Source: Chloroflexota bacterium
Lineage (GTDB): Bacteria; Chloroflexota; Ktedonobacteria; Ktedonobacterales; Ktedonobacteraceae
Assembly: GCA_902810755.1 (NCBI GenBank)
Contig: CADDYT010000136.1
Location: forward strand, 1 to 17,551
Direction of reading: 5' to 3'
Length of the DNA stretch: 17,551 bases
This document shows, in pieces, positions 1 to 7,040 of this stretch (position 1 is the stretch's first letter; every line of letters starts with the position of its first letter). Under the pieces are notes generated by a model. That model did not search any database, was not told where the DNA came from, and saw nothing but the letters and a program-made list of their open reading frames with translations. The position numbers and the translations under genes are program-made.

Positions 1-1
1 C

Positions 2-2650
2 CAGTACATTGTCTCCTATGAGGATGCGGTATCCCTGGGCCCTCCGGGCGTTGGTGGCAAAGGATGGAACCTGGGACGGCTGCACCGCTATGGTTTTCCG
101 GTGCCCAGGGGCGGCATCCTCGTCGCCGACGTTTATACGCAGTTCATGGCTGAGCCGAAGCTCCAATCTCTGTGTGCCGAACTGGCGCATGTTCAGGGCG
201 GGGGCGGTGCCGAACGTGAGATCACTGGCATCCTGGACACCTTACGGACCACGATTGCAACGACCCCGCTCTCGGCGGATGTCATGTGTGCCGTACACAC
301 GTTCCTGACGGATGCGAGGCTGGCTGATGTGCCAGTTGCTGTGCGTTCCAGTGCAACCGCCGAGGATAGTGCCGCCACGTCGTTTGCCGGTGTCCACGAA
401 AGCTTCCTCCATGTGAAGGGTCTCGAGGAGGTCGTGCGGGCGATCAAAGGTTGCTATGCTTCCCTCTGGTCGCCGCGCGCCCTGGCCTACCGCCGATATG
501 AGGGGCTGGCTGATGACGACGTCGCCTGCGCCGTGGTGATCTGTGCCTTGGTGACGGGACCAGAAGAGTCGCCGCCCATTGCGGCAGGGGTGGCCTTCTC
601 CTGCGACCCGCGCACTGGCCAGCGCGACCGCGTGACCATCAATGCCGCTTCCGGTTGGGGTGAGGCCGTCATGAGCGGCACGGTCTCTCCTGAAGCGATC
701 ACGGTCGTGCAGCGTGCCGATGGTGAACCTCTGCGCATCGAGCGCGTGCAGAAGCGAGTGCAGGTGCTCTCCGATAACCAGGCTGCTGCACTAGCCTCCC
801 TGGTGCGCCGGGTGCTGTGGGCCTTGGGAGATGGGCAGGAACCCCAGGACGTTGAGTGGACCTCTGACGGTGAGCAGTTCTGGCTTGTGCAGGCGCGTCC
901 GGTCACCCACCTCCCGCGCGTGACCTTTCCTGCCGTGGCTGCACTCCCTACGATCTGGTCGAACGCCAACCTGAAAGATGCCGTGACCGGGGTGCAGACG
1001 CCACTCAGTTGGAGCATCGTCCAGTTGACCGTCGATGCTATTCTGTACGCGCCCTACCGCACGATCGGGTACCGGCTGCCCGAGGGCATGGAACTGATCC
1101 GCCGCTTTCATGGGCGGGCTTACTTCGATTTGACCACCATGCAGTGGGTCTCCTACGACGCCTTTGGACTTTTGCCCCACGAACTCAATCAGAGCCTGGG
1201 TGGGCACCAGCCGGAGATCCCCGTTCCGTCACAGCATCCACTTCGCGGCTGGAGCGGGTTGCGCCGCAGACGCGCCCAACTCCGCTTGCTGCGCGCCAGT
1301 ACACGCAATGCACGCACGCTTCCAGGCGAGATCACACGGGTGCGTGCGCAAGCGCGCACGTATACACGCCTGTCGCTGACCGATCTCTCCCTCGCCGACC
1401 TCCTCGCCCTCCTGCGGCAGCTCCTTGACCTGGGCCAGGCCTTTGGGGCGCGTTTCCAGCTTGCCAATCTGAGTGGCATCTGGGAACAGCTCCTCGCGCA
1501 TCTGCTTGGGCGCGAGCGCCCGGGACAGGGTCAAGCCCTGGCCTCGGCCTTGATGGCGGGCAGCCGTGAGGTAGTCAGCGCCGAGCAGGGCTACCGGCTC
1601 TATGACGTGGCGGCTGCGGCGGCGCATGATCCGGCTGCTCGCACCTACCTGGCAGCAGCACCACTTGACCCTCAGGGCTGGCGAAGCCTTCCTGAACATT
1701 CCCCATTTCGCCAGGCGCTCGCCGCTTTTTTGGACGACTTTGGGCACCGGGGTGTCTACGAAACCGAGCTTGCCAACCCGCGCTGGAACGAGGATCCGAC
1801 GTACTTGCTCGATGCGGTCCGGGCACTGCTGGCTCAGCACTCGCTCGAAGCACCTTTCAATATGGCCCAACAGAAACGCCAGGCGGCCCAGGCAGAGGTA
1901 GTCCGTCTCCCGCTCTGGCTGCGCCGGCTGGTCTCCTGGTTGGCTGAGCGCGCACGGCGTGCCGCTGCCCAGCGCGAAGCAGGAAAGTCAACGATGGTCG
2001 CCCTCCTCGAACCGCTGCGCAAGATCGCACTGGAGATCGGGCGGCGCATGGTTGAGGCAGAGGTGCTGGATGAGCAGGTGGATGTGTTCTTCCTGACCTG
2101 GTCCGACCTGGTGGCGTTCTTACAAAAGCAGTGGGATGGACGGGGAGCGCGAGCGCTGGTGGCAGACCGCAAGGCGCAGCGCAACAGATGGCTGGCCGAG
2201 GCGCCCCCGGATATCTTCATCTGCGATGCCCGGGGACGCCCTGCTGAGCTACCCTCTGCCACTGAGAACGAAGCGATGCCCACCGTGCATCACGCAGGAG
2301 GACAAGCCAGCAGGAATGCGCGGGAGCTGCGCGGCGTCGCGGCTTCTCCTGGTCACGCAACGGGGCAGGCGCGCATCATTCACCACCCCAGTGAAGGACG
2401 CCTGCTGCAGGCTGGCGAAGTCCTGGTGGCACCGTCCACCGATCCAGGTTGGACGCCGCTGTTCCTGCGTGCCTGTGCGGTGGTGATGGAGACCGGCGGC
2501 TACCTCTCGCACGGAGCGATTGTGGCCCGTGAGTTTGGCCTTCCGGCGGTGGTCAACATCCCTGGCCTGCTGAAGGCGGTGCAGGATGGTCAGCTTGTGA
2601 CGGTGGATGGCGACCGGGGCTGCATTCTGCTGGATGGGGTGGGCGAGTAG
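2..2650 (+). CDS. PEP synthase / rifampicin phosphotransferase-family enzyme (5' end outside window)
   Basis: The reading frame is open from base 2, and the residues before the first GTG at 101 (GGKGWNLGRLHRYGFPVP) are the classic start of the PPDK/PEP-synthase ATP-binding domain. The gene therefore begins upstream, and 101 is not the start. Visible order: ATP-grasp-like domain with AVRSSATAEDSAATSFAG (codons 352-405), then AGVAFSCDPRTG and GWGEAVMSGTVSPE, closing with EQFWLVQARPVT near 870-910. A long helical middle follows, then a C-terminal swivelling phosphohistidine domain with GGYLSHGAIVAREFGLPAVV; the candidate phospho-His codon is at 2510-2512. There is no C-terminal PEP-binding TIM barrel as in true PEP synthase, and about 883 visible residues match the three-domain rifampicin phosphotransferase plan. 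Known family chemistry is ATP-dependent phosphotransfer through His; the substrate here is inferred. It heads a closely spaced + strand gene row. Confidence 0.85.
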   Translation, partial: QYIVSYEDAVSLGPPGVGGKGWNLGRLHRYGFPVPRGGILVADVYTQFMAEPKLQSLCAELAHVQGGGGAEREITGILDTLRTTIATTPLSADVMCAVHTFLTDARLADVPVAVRSSATAEDSAATSFAGVHESFLHVKGLEEVVRAIKGCYASLWSPRALAYRRYEGLADDDVACAVVICALVTGPEESPPIAAGVAFSCDPRTGQRDRVTINAASGWGEAVMSGTVSPEAITVVQRADGEPLRIERVQKRVQVLSDNQAAALASLVRRVLWALGDGQEPQDVEWTSDGEQFWLVQARPVTHLPRVTFPAVAALPTIWSNANLKDAVTGVQTPLSWSIVQLTVDAILYAPYRTIGYRLPEGMELIRRFHGRAYFDLTTMQWVSYDAFGLLPHELNQSLGGHQPEIPVPSQHPLRGWSGLRRRRAQLRLLRASTRNARTLPGEITRVRAQARTYTRLSLTDLSLADLLALLRQLLDLGQAFGARFQLANLSGIWEQLLAHLLGRERPGQGQALASALMAGSREVVSAEQGYRLYDVAAAAAHDPAARTYLAAAPLDPQGWRSLPEHSPFRQALAAFLDDFGHRGVYETELANPRWNEDPTYLLDAVRALLAQHSLEAPFNMAQQKRQAAQAEVVRLPLWLRRLVSWLAERARRAAAQREAGKSTMVALLEPLRKIALEIGRRMVEAEVLDEQVDVFFLTWSDLVAFLQKQWDGRGARALVADRKAQRNRWLAEAPPDIFICDARGRPAELPSATENEAMPTVHHAGGQASRNARELRGVAASPGHATGQARIIHHPSEGRLLQAGEVLVAPSTDPGWTPLFLRACAVVMETGGYLSHGAIVAREFGLPAVVNIPGLLKAVQDGQLVTVDGDRGCILLDGVGE

Positions 2651-2702
2651 GGGAATTGACGCTGCTTGCTACGAGAACGCTCGTATGTGAAAAGGAGATA
2701 TA

Positions 2703-3044
2703 ATGCATCTGATCAATGCGATCCTGGGAGTGCTCGATGTCGGAACTGGAATGCTCTGCGTCGCGATCAGCATTCCGCTGTTGAGAGGCTCGGTGCCCAG
2801 GAACACGTTCTATGGATTTCGCTTTCGTCAGTCCTTCGAGTCCGAGGCCAAATGGCAGCAGATCAATACGTATGGGGCGAAACGGCTGATGTCCTGGTCA
2901 GTGCTCATTGCGCTCATGGGCATTGGTACCTTCTTTCTCCCATTGCAGGAGAATCTCGTCCTCATCGTGATCGTGGCAATCGTACCACCGCTTATTCCGC
3001 TGAACCCGGTCTGGGAGGCATATCGGTACGTTCGAAGCCGTTAA
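2703..3044 (+). CDS. SdpI-family small membrane protein
   Basis: 113 residues. An excellent ribosome site (AAGGAGATATA) sits directly before ATG 2703. The N-terminal hydrophobic segment (about residues 3-27) leads into PRNTFYGFRFRQSF, then EAKWQQINTYGAKRLM, and two further hydrophobic stretches (about 64-78 and 83-100). The order 'RN-x-G-R ... W-x-x-x-N-x-x-G' is the signature of the SdpI/YhfL-type family, known best from the Bacillus immunity protein against the SdpC toxin. The full SdpI has extra helices; this is the short single-domain form, so an immunity role is not implied. It lies 52 bp after the phosphotransferase-like gene, and its stop overlaps by one base a possible upstream start of the next gene. 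Confidence 0.75.
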   Translation: MHLINAILGVLDVGTGMLCVAISIPLLRGSVPRNTFYGFRFRQSFESEAKWQQINTYGAKRLMSWSVLIALMGIGTFFLPLQENLVLIVIVAIVPPLIPLNPVWEAYRYVRSR

Positions 3045-3079
3045 TGGCTGAGAGGCACCTGTTTAGAGAGAATGGCAAC

Positions 3080-3955
3080 ATGACGGCAGATCGTAACACT
3101 TTCCAGGACTCATTGTACTTTGACGGCCGGCATTTGTCCTTAGCCAGGGAGTGCTATGAACCTGGCTACAGCGAGCACGTGCATCAGTGGATGGTTCAGA
3201 GAAGGGCAGCCTCCCATGCGCGCTTCTTTCTGCCTCATCTGCATGCGGGCATGTCTCTGCTGGATGCTGGATGCGGTCCTGGCTCCATCACCCTTGACCT
3301 GGCAGAAGTGGTTTCCCCTGGAAGAGTGGTCGGGATCGATATCGAACCGCTCCAGATTGAGCGGGCCAAGGCCCTGGCAGCAGAGCGGAAAGTGTCTCAT
3401 ACGCAGTTTCTCGTTGGCGACGTGTACCAGCTCCCCTTTGCCGATGCGTCCTTTGACGCGGTGTTCGCCCACGCGACCTTGTATCATGTACGTGATCCGC
3501 TGTGTGTGCTGCGAGAATTTCACCGTGTCCTCAAGCCGGATGGCCTCGTGGGGATCCGTGATACGGACTACAGTCTCTGGTTCTTTGAGCCTGTTCTGCC
3601 AGGTGTCGAGGAGGCTCGGCGTCTTGCTCTCCTGGTTGCCGCTTCCAATGGGGCCAGCCCTACTTACGCTCGACAGCAGTGCCACCTGCTTCTAGAGGCA
3701 GGGTTCACTCGGGTCGAGGCGTCGGCCAGTTGCGTGAGCAACGGGACGTTGGAGCGAACCAGAGCTTCTGCAAGAGCGTTGATGGCACGCCTGCGCTCTC
3801 CTTCCTTTCAGGAGACCGTGGTGCAGCAAGGATGGTCAGATGCAGCAACGTTAGAAACCCTGTGTGCTGAAATCCAGGCCTGGGGAGAACGCCCGGATGC
3901 CTTTGAAGGCTTAGTCTGGCGCGAGGCCGTTGCCTGGGTAGGCACCACACGGTAA
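3080..3955 (+). CDS. Class I SAM-dependent methyltransferase (UbiE/Methyltransf_11-like)
   Basis: 291 residues from ATG 3080. Motif I is LDAGCGPGS (about 61-69), the acidic end of strand 2 is VVGIDIEP, motif II is FLVGDVYQLPFADASFDAVFAH, and motif III is LREFHRVLKPDGLVGIRD. This set defines a Rossmann-fold SAM methyltransferase acting on a small molecule. I chose 3080 because GAGAG lies about 9 bp before it. The in-frame ATG 3044, which overlaps the SdpI stop as TAATG, would give 303 residues but has no ribosome site, although translational coupling could still use it. The frame stays open back to 2666, but that upstream part overlaps the SdpI gene and is not homologous to methyltransferases. 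Substrate unknown. Confidence 0.85.
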   Translation: MTADRNTFQDSLYFDGRHLSLARECYEPGYSEHVHQWMVQRRAASHARFFLPHLHAGMSLLDAGCGPGSITLDLAEVVSPGRVVGIDIEPLQIERAKALAAERKVSHTQFLVGDVYQLPFADASFDAVFAHATLYHVRDPLCVLREFHRVLKPDGLVGIRDTDYSLWFFEPVLPGVEEARRLALLVAASNGASPTYARQQCHLLLEAGFTRVEASASCVSNGTLERTRASARALMARLRSPSFQETVVQQGWSDAATLETLCAEIQAWGERPDAFEGLVWREAVAWVGTTR

Positions 3956-3970
3956 GAATAGGAGGAGCAA

Positions 3971-4333
3971 ATGGATGGTGAGGCTCATTTCTGGCAGGCA
4001 CTTGATAGGCTGGTCTCGAAGAGCGAAATAGTGATCGATCGTCCTCGTGGGACGGCGCATCCTCGCTATCCAGCGTTTATCTATCCCCTGGACTATGGAT
4101 ACCTGCAAGGGACGACCTCGGGTGACGGCGGTGGGATTGATGTCTGGATAGGCAGCCGGTCCGCCAGGCAGGTGACTGCACTGCTCGTCACAGTAGACGG
4201 ACAGAAACGTATCGCGGAAATCAAACTGCTGCTTGATTGTACTCCCGAGGAGTGCCAGGCAATTCTCGCTCTGCACGACCAGTCTTCCTGGGGTGGCAGC
4301 CAATCAGCCATACTGATTCGGCGAGATTCCTGA
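3971..4333 (+). CDS. Short inorganic pyrophosphatase-like protein
   Basis: 120 residues, starting 15 bp after the methyltransferase with a strong ribosome site (AGGAGGAGCAA before ATG 3971). The core IVIDRPRGTAHPRYP...YPLDYGYLQGTTSGDGGGIDVWIG (about 20-61) follows the family I soluble pyrophosphatase pattern. That family is usually about 175 residues, and the usual DGDPLD metal site appears here as DGGGID: the first (D52) and last (D57) aspartates are kept, while the middle one is Gly. The protein ends before the usual C-terminal catalytic segment. I read it as a divergent pyrophosphatase-fold protein whose activity is uncertain. It is the last gene of the first + strand row. Confidence 0.7.
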   Translation: MDGEAHFWQALDRLVSKSEIVIDRPRGTAHPRYPAFIYPLDYGYLQGTTSGDGGGIDVWIGSRSARQVTALLVTVDGQKRIAEIKLLLDCTPEECQAILALHDQSSWGGSQSAILIRRDS

Positions 4334-4471
4334 TAGATGCCTGTCGATCACTCCTCCCCCTTCCTCCTTGCCACTCCCCAATGCTCTACATAAGCTCAAT
4401 CTCTGATCTTACTGCGCTCCTCTGCTCTTCGGTTGGAAGAAAGATCGAGAAAAGCAACTTCTTGTTAAAGA

Positions 4472-4517
4472 GATGATAAGTCGGCGCTAAGTTGCCGGCG
4501 CTTTTTTCCTGTATCCT
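4472..4517 (+). promoter_or_regulatory. Promoter 1 of a three-site set: tandem 11-bp repeats plus -10 box
   Basis: Two tandem 11-bp units, GATGATAAGTC (4472-4482) and GGCGCTAAGTT (4483-4493), are followed by a -10 hexamer TATCCT (4512-4517). From the last T of the second TAAGT to the -10 box is 19 bp. The same layout with the same spacing occurs at 6614-6659 and, on the minus strand, at 15139-15094. No good -35 hexamer is present, so the repeats probably take its place as an activator site. The predicted transcription start near 4524 leaves about 69 nt before the small gene at 4593. The 138 bp between the pyrophosphatase-like gene and this promoter show nothing else I can name. Confidence 0.65.
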
Positions 4518-4592
4518 GTAAGACGCAGAGAGAGTCCTACTCCTCTCTGGCAAGCAAAGCCTGTCACAAATTCAAAGGGGTGAGAGCAGCAG

Positions 4593-4784
4593 ATGGAAAC
4601 ACATGTGGAAACAGTCAAACCTGAAAGAGAGACGCTTGCCCAGTGCGGCTTTACCGAAGAAGAAATCGTGGCGCTGCTCTGGCTGCGGCAGTGGTACCAG
4701 ACGGGCGGCAGCGACCGGGCGGAACTGCTGCACCACTGGGAATTCCTCAAGCATCTGATCGAGAGTGGCAAACTGGACCTGTAA
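4593..4784 (+). CDS. Small conserved-looking hypothetical protein, 63 aa
   Basis: Starts at ATG 4593 after a GGGGTGAG ribosome site. The protein is acidic and helical, with the core CGFTEEEIVALLWLRQWYQ followed by TGGSDRAELLHHWEFLKHL. It has no signal peptide or membrane segment. I do not recognise a characterised family, though the pattern resembles short proteins I associate with Ktedonobacteria. It is the first gene after promoter 1 and lies 14 bp before the next small gene, so both are probably co-transcribed with the exporter at 5061. The clean ribosome site and operon position support a real gene. Confidence 0.65.
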   Translation: METHVETVKPERETLAQCGFTEEEIVALLWLRQWYQTGGSDRAELLHHWEFLKHLIESGKLDL

Positions 4785-4798
4785 GGAAGGAGGGTGCG

Positions 4799-4933
4799 AT
4801 GGTCATCGTCATGGTGCTGTTCATGGCACTGTTAGTACTCGATCTAGCAGCCATACGGTGGGGCGCCGATAGCACGGATCCTATTGACAGCCCCGAATGG
4901 GAGCGTCGGCGGCAATGGGGAACTCTGCATTAA
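4799..4933 (+). CDS. 44-residue single-pass membrane protein, unknown function
   Basis: GGAAGGAGG lies just before ATG 4799. Residues 1-19 (MVIVMVLFMALLVLDLAAI) form one hydrophobic helix. A short polar tail RWGADSTDPIDSPEWERRRQ follows and would be cytoplasmic if the N-terminus is out. No function can be assigned. It sits between the 63-aa gene and the DHA2 exporter in the same probable transcript, so a small accessory membrane peptide is one possibility. The longer open frame reaching back to 4643 overlaps the previous gene and lacks a ribosome site. Confidence 0.6.
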   Translation: MVIVMVLFMALLVLDLAAIRWGADSTDPIDSPEWERRRQWGTLH

Positions 4934-4979
4934 CCTGGAGGGAAGACAGAAAATACTGTGAGAAGAAAGAGGGAGCAGG

Positions 4980-5045
4980 ATGTATCCCATCACAATGTAC
5001 CTGGCGGTCCTTCGAGAGTGTAAGGACCATCGACGAAGAGCGTAG
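4980..5045 (+). CDS. Possible 21-codon leader peptide before the exporter
   Basis: ATG 4980 follows a purine-rich AGAGGGAG ribosome-like site. The frame encodes a peptide starting MYPITMYLAVLRE and ending HRRRA, and stops at TAG 5043-5045, 15 bp before the exporter ATG. A perfect inverted repeat lies inside its last third. A translated short frame plus hairpin just ahead of a resistance-type gene is the plan of attenuation leaders, but here it is an inference: short frames occur by chance and no second competing hairpin was found. Confidence 0.35.
   Translation: MYPITMYLAVLRECKDHRRRA
5006..5028 (+). promoter_or_regulatory. Inverted repeat before exporter gene (hairpin or operator)
   Basis: GGTCCTT (5006-5012) and AAGGACC (5022-5028) form a perfect 7-bp stem around a 9-nt loop. 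It lies inside the possible leader frame and ends 32 bp before the exporter start. It could be an RNA hairpin that affects translation or a repressor operator; no T-run follows, so it is not an intrinsic terminator. Confidence 0.5.
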
Positions 5046-5060
5046 AAAGTAGCGTATACA

Positions 5061-6632
5061 ATGCAACAAACGAAACAACCGACATCTTTCCAGGGCGGCA
5101 CTGCCCAGGTGCCATCCCCAATGTTGGCGGTACGTAGCAAGGCTATCAGACCGTGGCTCGTCCTGGCGGCTGTGCTCTCTGGCTTTTTCATGGCCGTGCT
5201 CGATACTACCATCGTGAATATCGCCATTCCAAGCATACAAACCAGCCTGAAAACGGATTTGCCCTCGATCAGTTGGGTCCTCAATGCCTATAACCTGGTA
5301 TATGCAGTACTCCTGGTCACCGTAGGACGCTTTGCCGACCAGTATGGACGCAAGCGTCTGTTTCTGCTCGCCATGCTCCTGTTTAGCCTGGGTTCCTTCG
5401 CCTGCGCCCTCGCGCAGGCATGTGGACACCTCAGTGGCTCGCCTGCGATTGGCTGGCTGATCGGGTTCCGCGCACTCCAGGGGGCTGGCGCAGCCGGACT
5501 GACACCAGTGAGCCTGGCGATTATCATGGCCGTCTTCTCCCGTGAAAAGCGCAGCGTGGCTATTGGCGTTTGGGGAGCAGTGGGAGGCCTGAGTGCGGCA
5601 TTGGGTCCGGTCATCGGTGGCTTTCTGATCCAGACTTTTGATTGGCGCTGGATCTTCCTGGTCAACCTGCCCATCGGTGCACTGGGGATAGGACTGACGT
5701 TGCTCTTTGTACCGGAGACTCGCGACCCTGACGTGAGCAGGCGTATCGATGTACCCGGCATCCTCCTGCTCAGCGTGTCGATGTTTTGCCTGGTGCTGGC
5801 AATCATCGAGGGGAACGGGTGGGGCTGGTCCTCTTTGCCCATCCTGTCGCTCGTTGGCACGGCAGTGGGAAGCGTGATCCTCTTTGTTCTGGTTGAGGTA
5901 TGGCAACGCGAGGCGATCATGGACTTCAGCTTGTTCAAAGCACCCAGCTTTACTGGTATGAACATCACCGCTCTCCTGTTAGGCATCACGCTCCAGGGGG
6001 CAACGCTGATCGCCGTGCTCTTCTTCACGAATGCACTAGGCTATAGCCAACTCCACGCGGCGTTTGCATTGATTCCCTTTGCACTGGCCGGTTTTGTCGC
6101 CTCGCTGCTAGCTGGCAAGTTGAGCAGCAGGATCAGCCCGTATGTGATGTGCCTGGCAGGGATGGCTCTCTCCGCGCTTGGGCTTGGCCTGTTGGGTCTC
6201 CTCAGTCCTGAAGCCTCCTATCGGGACATCGTCTGGCGCGGCCTGGTGATGGGGGGCGGGATCGGCATGGCATTTCAAAGTCTGCCCGTGCTCTCCCTCT
6301 CTGAGGTACCTCGCGCCAAACTGGGAGTGGGCAGCGGTGTGTTCAACACCTTCCGGCAGCTCGGGATCGTGTTGGGGGTGGCGGTCTTGATCAGCGTGCT
6401 CACAGGGCAACTTCATGCACATCTGGGACAGACCAATAGCAACGCCATTGCGCTCATACATGCACAGGTGGTCAATGCCTTCAAAACCACCTGGCTGTTC
6501 GCGGCTCTCTTTGCGGTCGTTGGCTTTCTCTCGGTTCTGTTCACCTACGCGATGCGTCACCCCCCTGGTAGGAAAATGGCCAACGCGATGGAGCAGAAAA
6601 TGTTTGATGAAGAGATGATAAGTCGGTGTTAA
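5061..6632 (+). CDS. DHA2-family (EmrB/QacA type, 14 TM) MFS drug/metabolite exporter
   Basis: 523 residues. Signature motifs are LDTTIVNIAIPSIQ (about 47-60, motif D1), GRFADQYGRKR (about 89-99, motif A) and GAVGGLSAALGPVIGGFL (motif C of drug/H+ antiporters), followed by WRWIFLVNLPIGALGIGL. Dense hydrophobic segments continue to about residue 500, and the length fits the 14-helix DHA2 group, which exports small molecules using the proton gradient. The ribosome site before ATG 5061 is weak (GAAAG), which fits with translational control by the upstream leader. The last codons and the stop overlap promoter 2. A truncated, diverged paralogue lies at 9510. Substrate unknown; export of a product made by this locus is inferred. 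Confidence 0.92.
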   Translation: MQQTKQPTSFQGGTAQVPSPMLAVRSKAIRPWLVLAAVLSGFFMAVLDTTIVNIAIPSIQTSLKTDLPSISWVLNAYNLVYAVLLVTVGRFADQYGRKRLFLLAMLLFSLGSFACALAQACGHLSGSPAIGWLIGFRALQGAGAAGLTPVSLAIIMAVFSREKRSVAIGVWGAVGGLSAALGPVIGGFLIQTFDWRWIFLVNLPIGALGIGLTLLFVPETRDPDVSRRIDVPGILLLSVSMFCLVLAIIEGNGWGWSSLPILSLVGTAVGSVILFVLVEVWQREAIMDFSLFKAPSFTGMNITALLLGITLQGATLIAVLFFTNALGYSQLHAAFALIPFALAGFVASLLAGKLSSRISPYVMCLAGMALSALGLGLLGLLSPEASYRDIVWRGLVMGGGIGMAFQSLPVLSLSEVPRAKLGVGSGVFNTFRQLGIVLGVAVLISVLTGQLHAHLGQTNSNAIALIHAQVVNAFKTTWLFAALFAVVGFLSVLFTYAMRHPPGRKMANAMEQKMFDEEMISRC

Positions 6633-6659
6633 GTGGTATGCGTGTTTTTGTCTTATGCT
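6614..6659 (+). promoter_or_regulatory. Promoter 2 of the three-site set, overlapping the exporter stop codon
   Basis: Tandem units GATGATAAGTC (6614-6624) and GGTGTTAAGTG (6625-6635) are followed, 19 bp after the last TAAGT, by the -10 box TATGCT (6654-6659). The exporter stop TAA (6630-6632) lies inside the second unit, so coding and operator sequence overlap. The predicted start near 6666 gives a leader of about 17 nt before the gene at 6683. Seventeen bases (6610-6626) are identical to 4468-4484 at promoter 1. Confidence 0.7.
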
Positions 6660-6682
6660 CCACCTATGAAAGGAGTATCCTC

Positions 6683-6943
6683 ATGATGCCGAACAGCGTC
6701 ATCCACGAAAAGCTGCTGCTTGAGCATCGTCCACAACTGCAGCGCGAGGCAGAACAAGAGCGTCTGCTTGCACAGGTAGGCCAGCGCCATCATGGCAGCA
6801 TGAGCTACCTGGTGAGAAGGATAGGCAAGCTCTTTGTCGCACGCCGCTCAAGCATGAAACAGGGCGGGCAAGTGAATGAGTTCTTCGCTGACTGTAGTGA
6901 AGAGCCAGGCCGTGAGCCTGAACTGCAAGAGATCGGGAGATAG
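6683..6943 (+). CDS. Small charged helical hypothetical protein, 86 aa
   Basis: The start at ATG 6683 has AAAGGAG seven bases upstream; ATG 6686 is a near-equal choice. The protein is rich in Gln, Glu, Arg and Leu (EKLLLEHRPQLQREAEQERLL) and probably forms an amphipathic or coiled-coil helix, followed by a basic segment SYLVRRIGKLFVARRSS and an acidic tail. No signal peptide or catalytic motif is visible, and I do not recognise its family. It is the first gene after promoter 2 and lies 97 bp before the FAD oxidoreductase gene. Confidence 0.6.
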   Translation: MMPNSVIHEKLLLEHRPQLQREAEQERLLAQVGQRHHGSMSYLVRRIGKLFVARRSSMKQGGQVNEFFADCSEEPGREPELQEIGR

Positions 6944-7040
6944 CTGATCCAAGAATGCAAAGTCAGACCCTCGTTTGCTCTCTCCTATTCAAAAACAAAG
7001 GGAGATGTTTCTGTAGTGAAGAAAAGGATGAAGCGTTTCT

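Noticed and set aside
101..103. GTG as start of the phosphotransferase-like gene
   Set aside because: The conserved GGKGWNLG segment lies upstream in the same frame, so the gene begins before base 2.
2666..3043. N-terminal extension of the methyltransferase frame back to 2666
   Set aside because: It overlaps the well-supported SdpI-family gene in another frame, shows no methyltransferase similarity and lacks a ribosome site.
4480..4507. Terminator: GTCGGC / GCCGGC stem followed by six Ts
   Set aside because: The stem includes a G-T pair and a 2-base gap before the T-run. The same bases form the repeat box whose partner copies at 6614 and 15139 have no such hairpin, so the promoter reading explains more.
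4881..5906. Long minus-strand open frame of 341 codons opposite the exporter
   Set aside because: Composition is rich in His, Gln and Arg with no recognisable domain, and it mirrors the exporter's membrane helices; a shadow frame.
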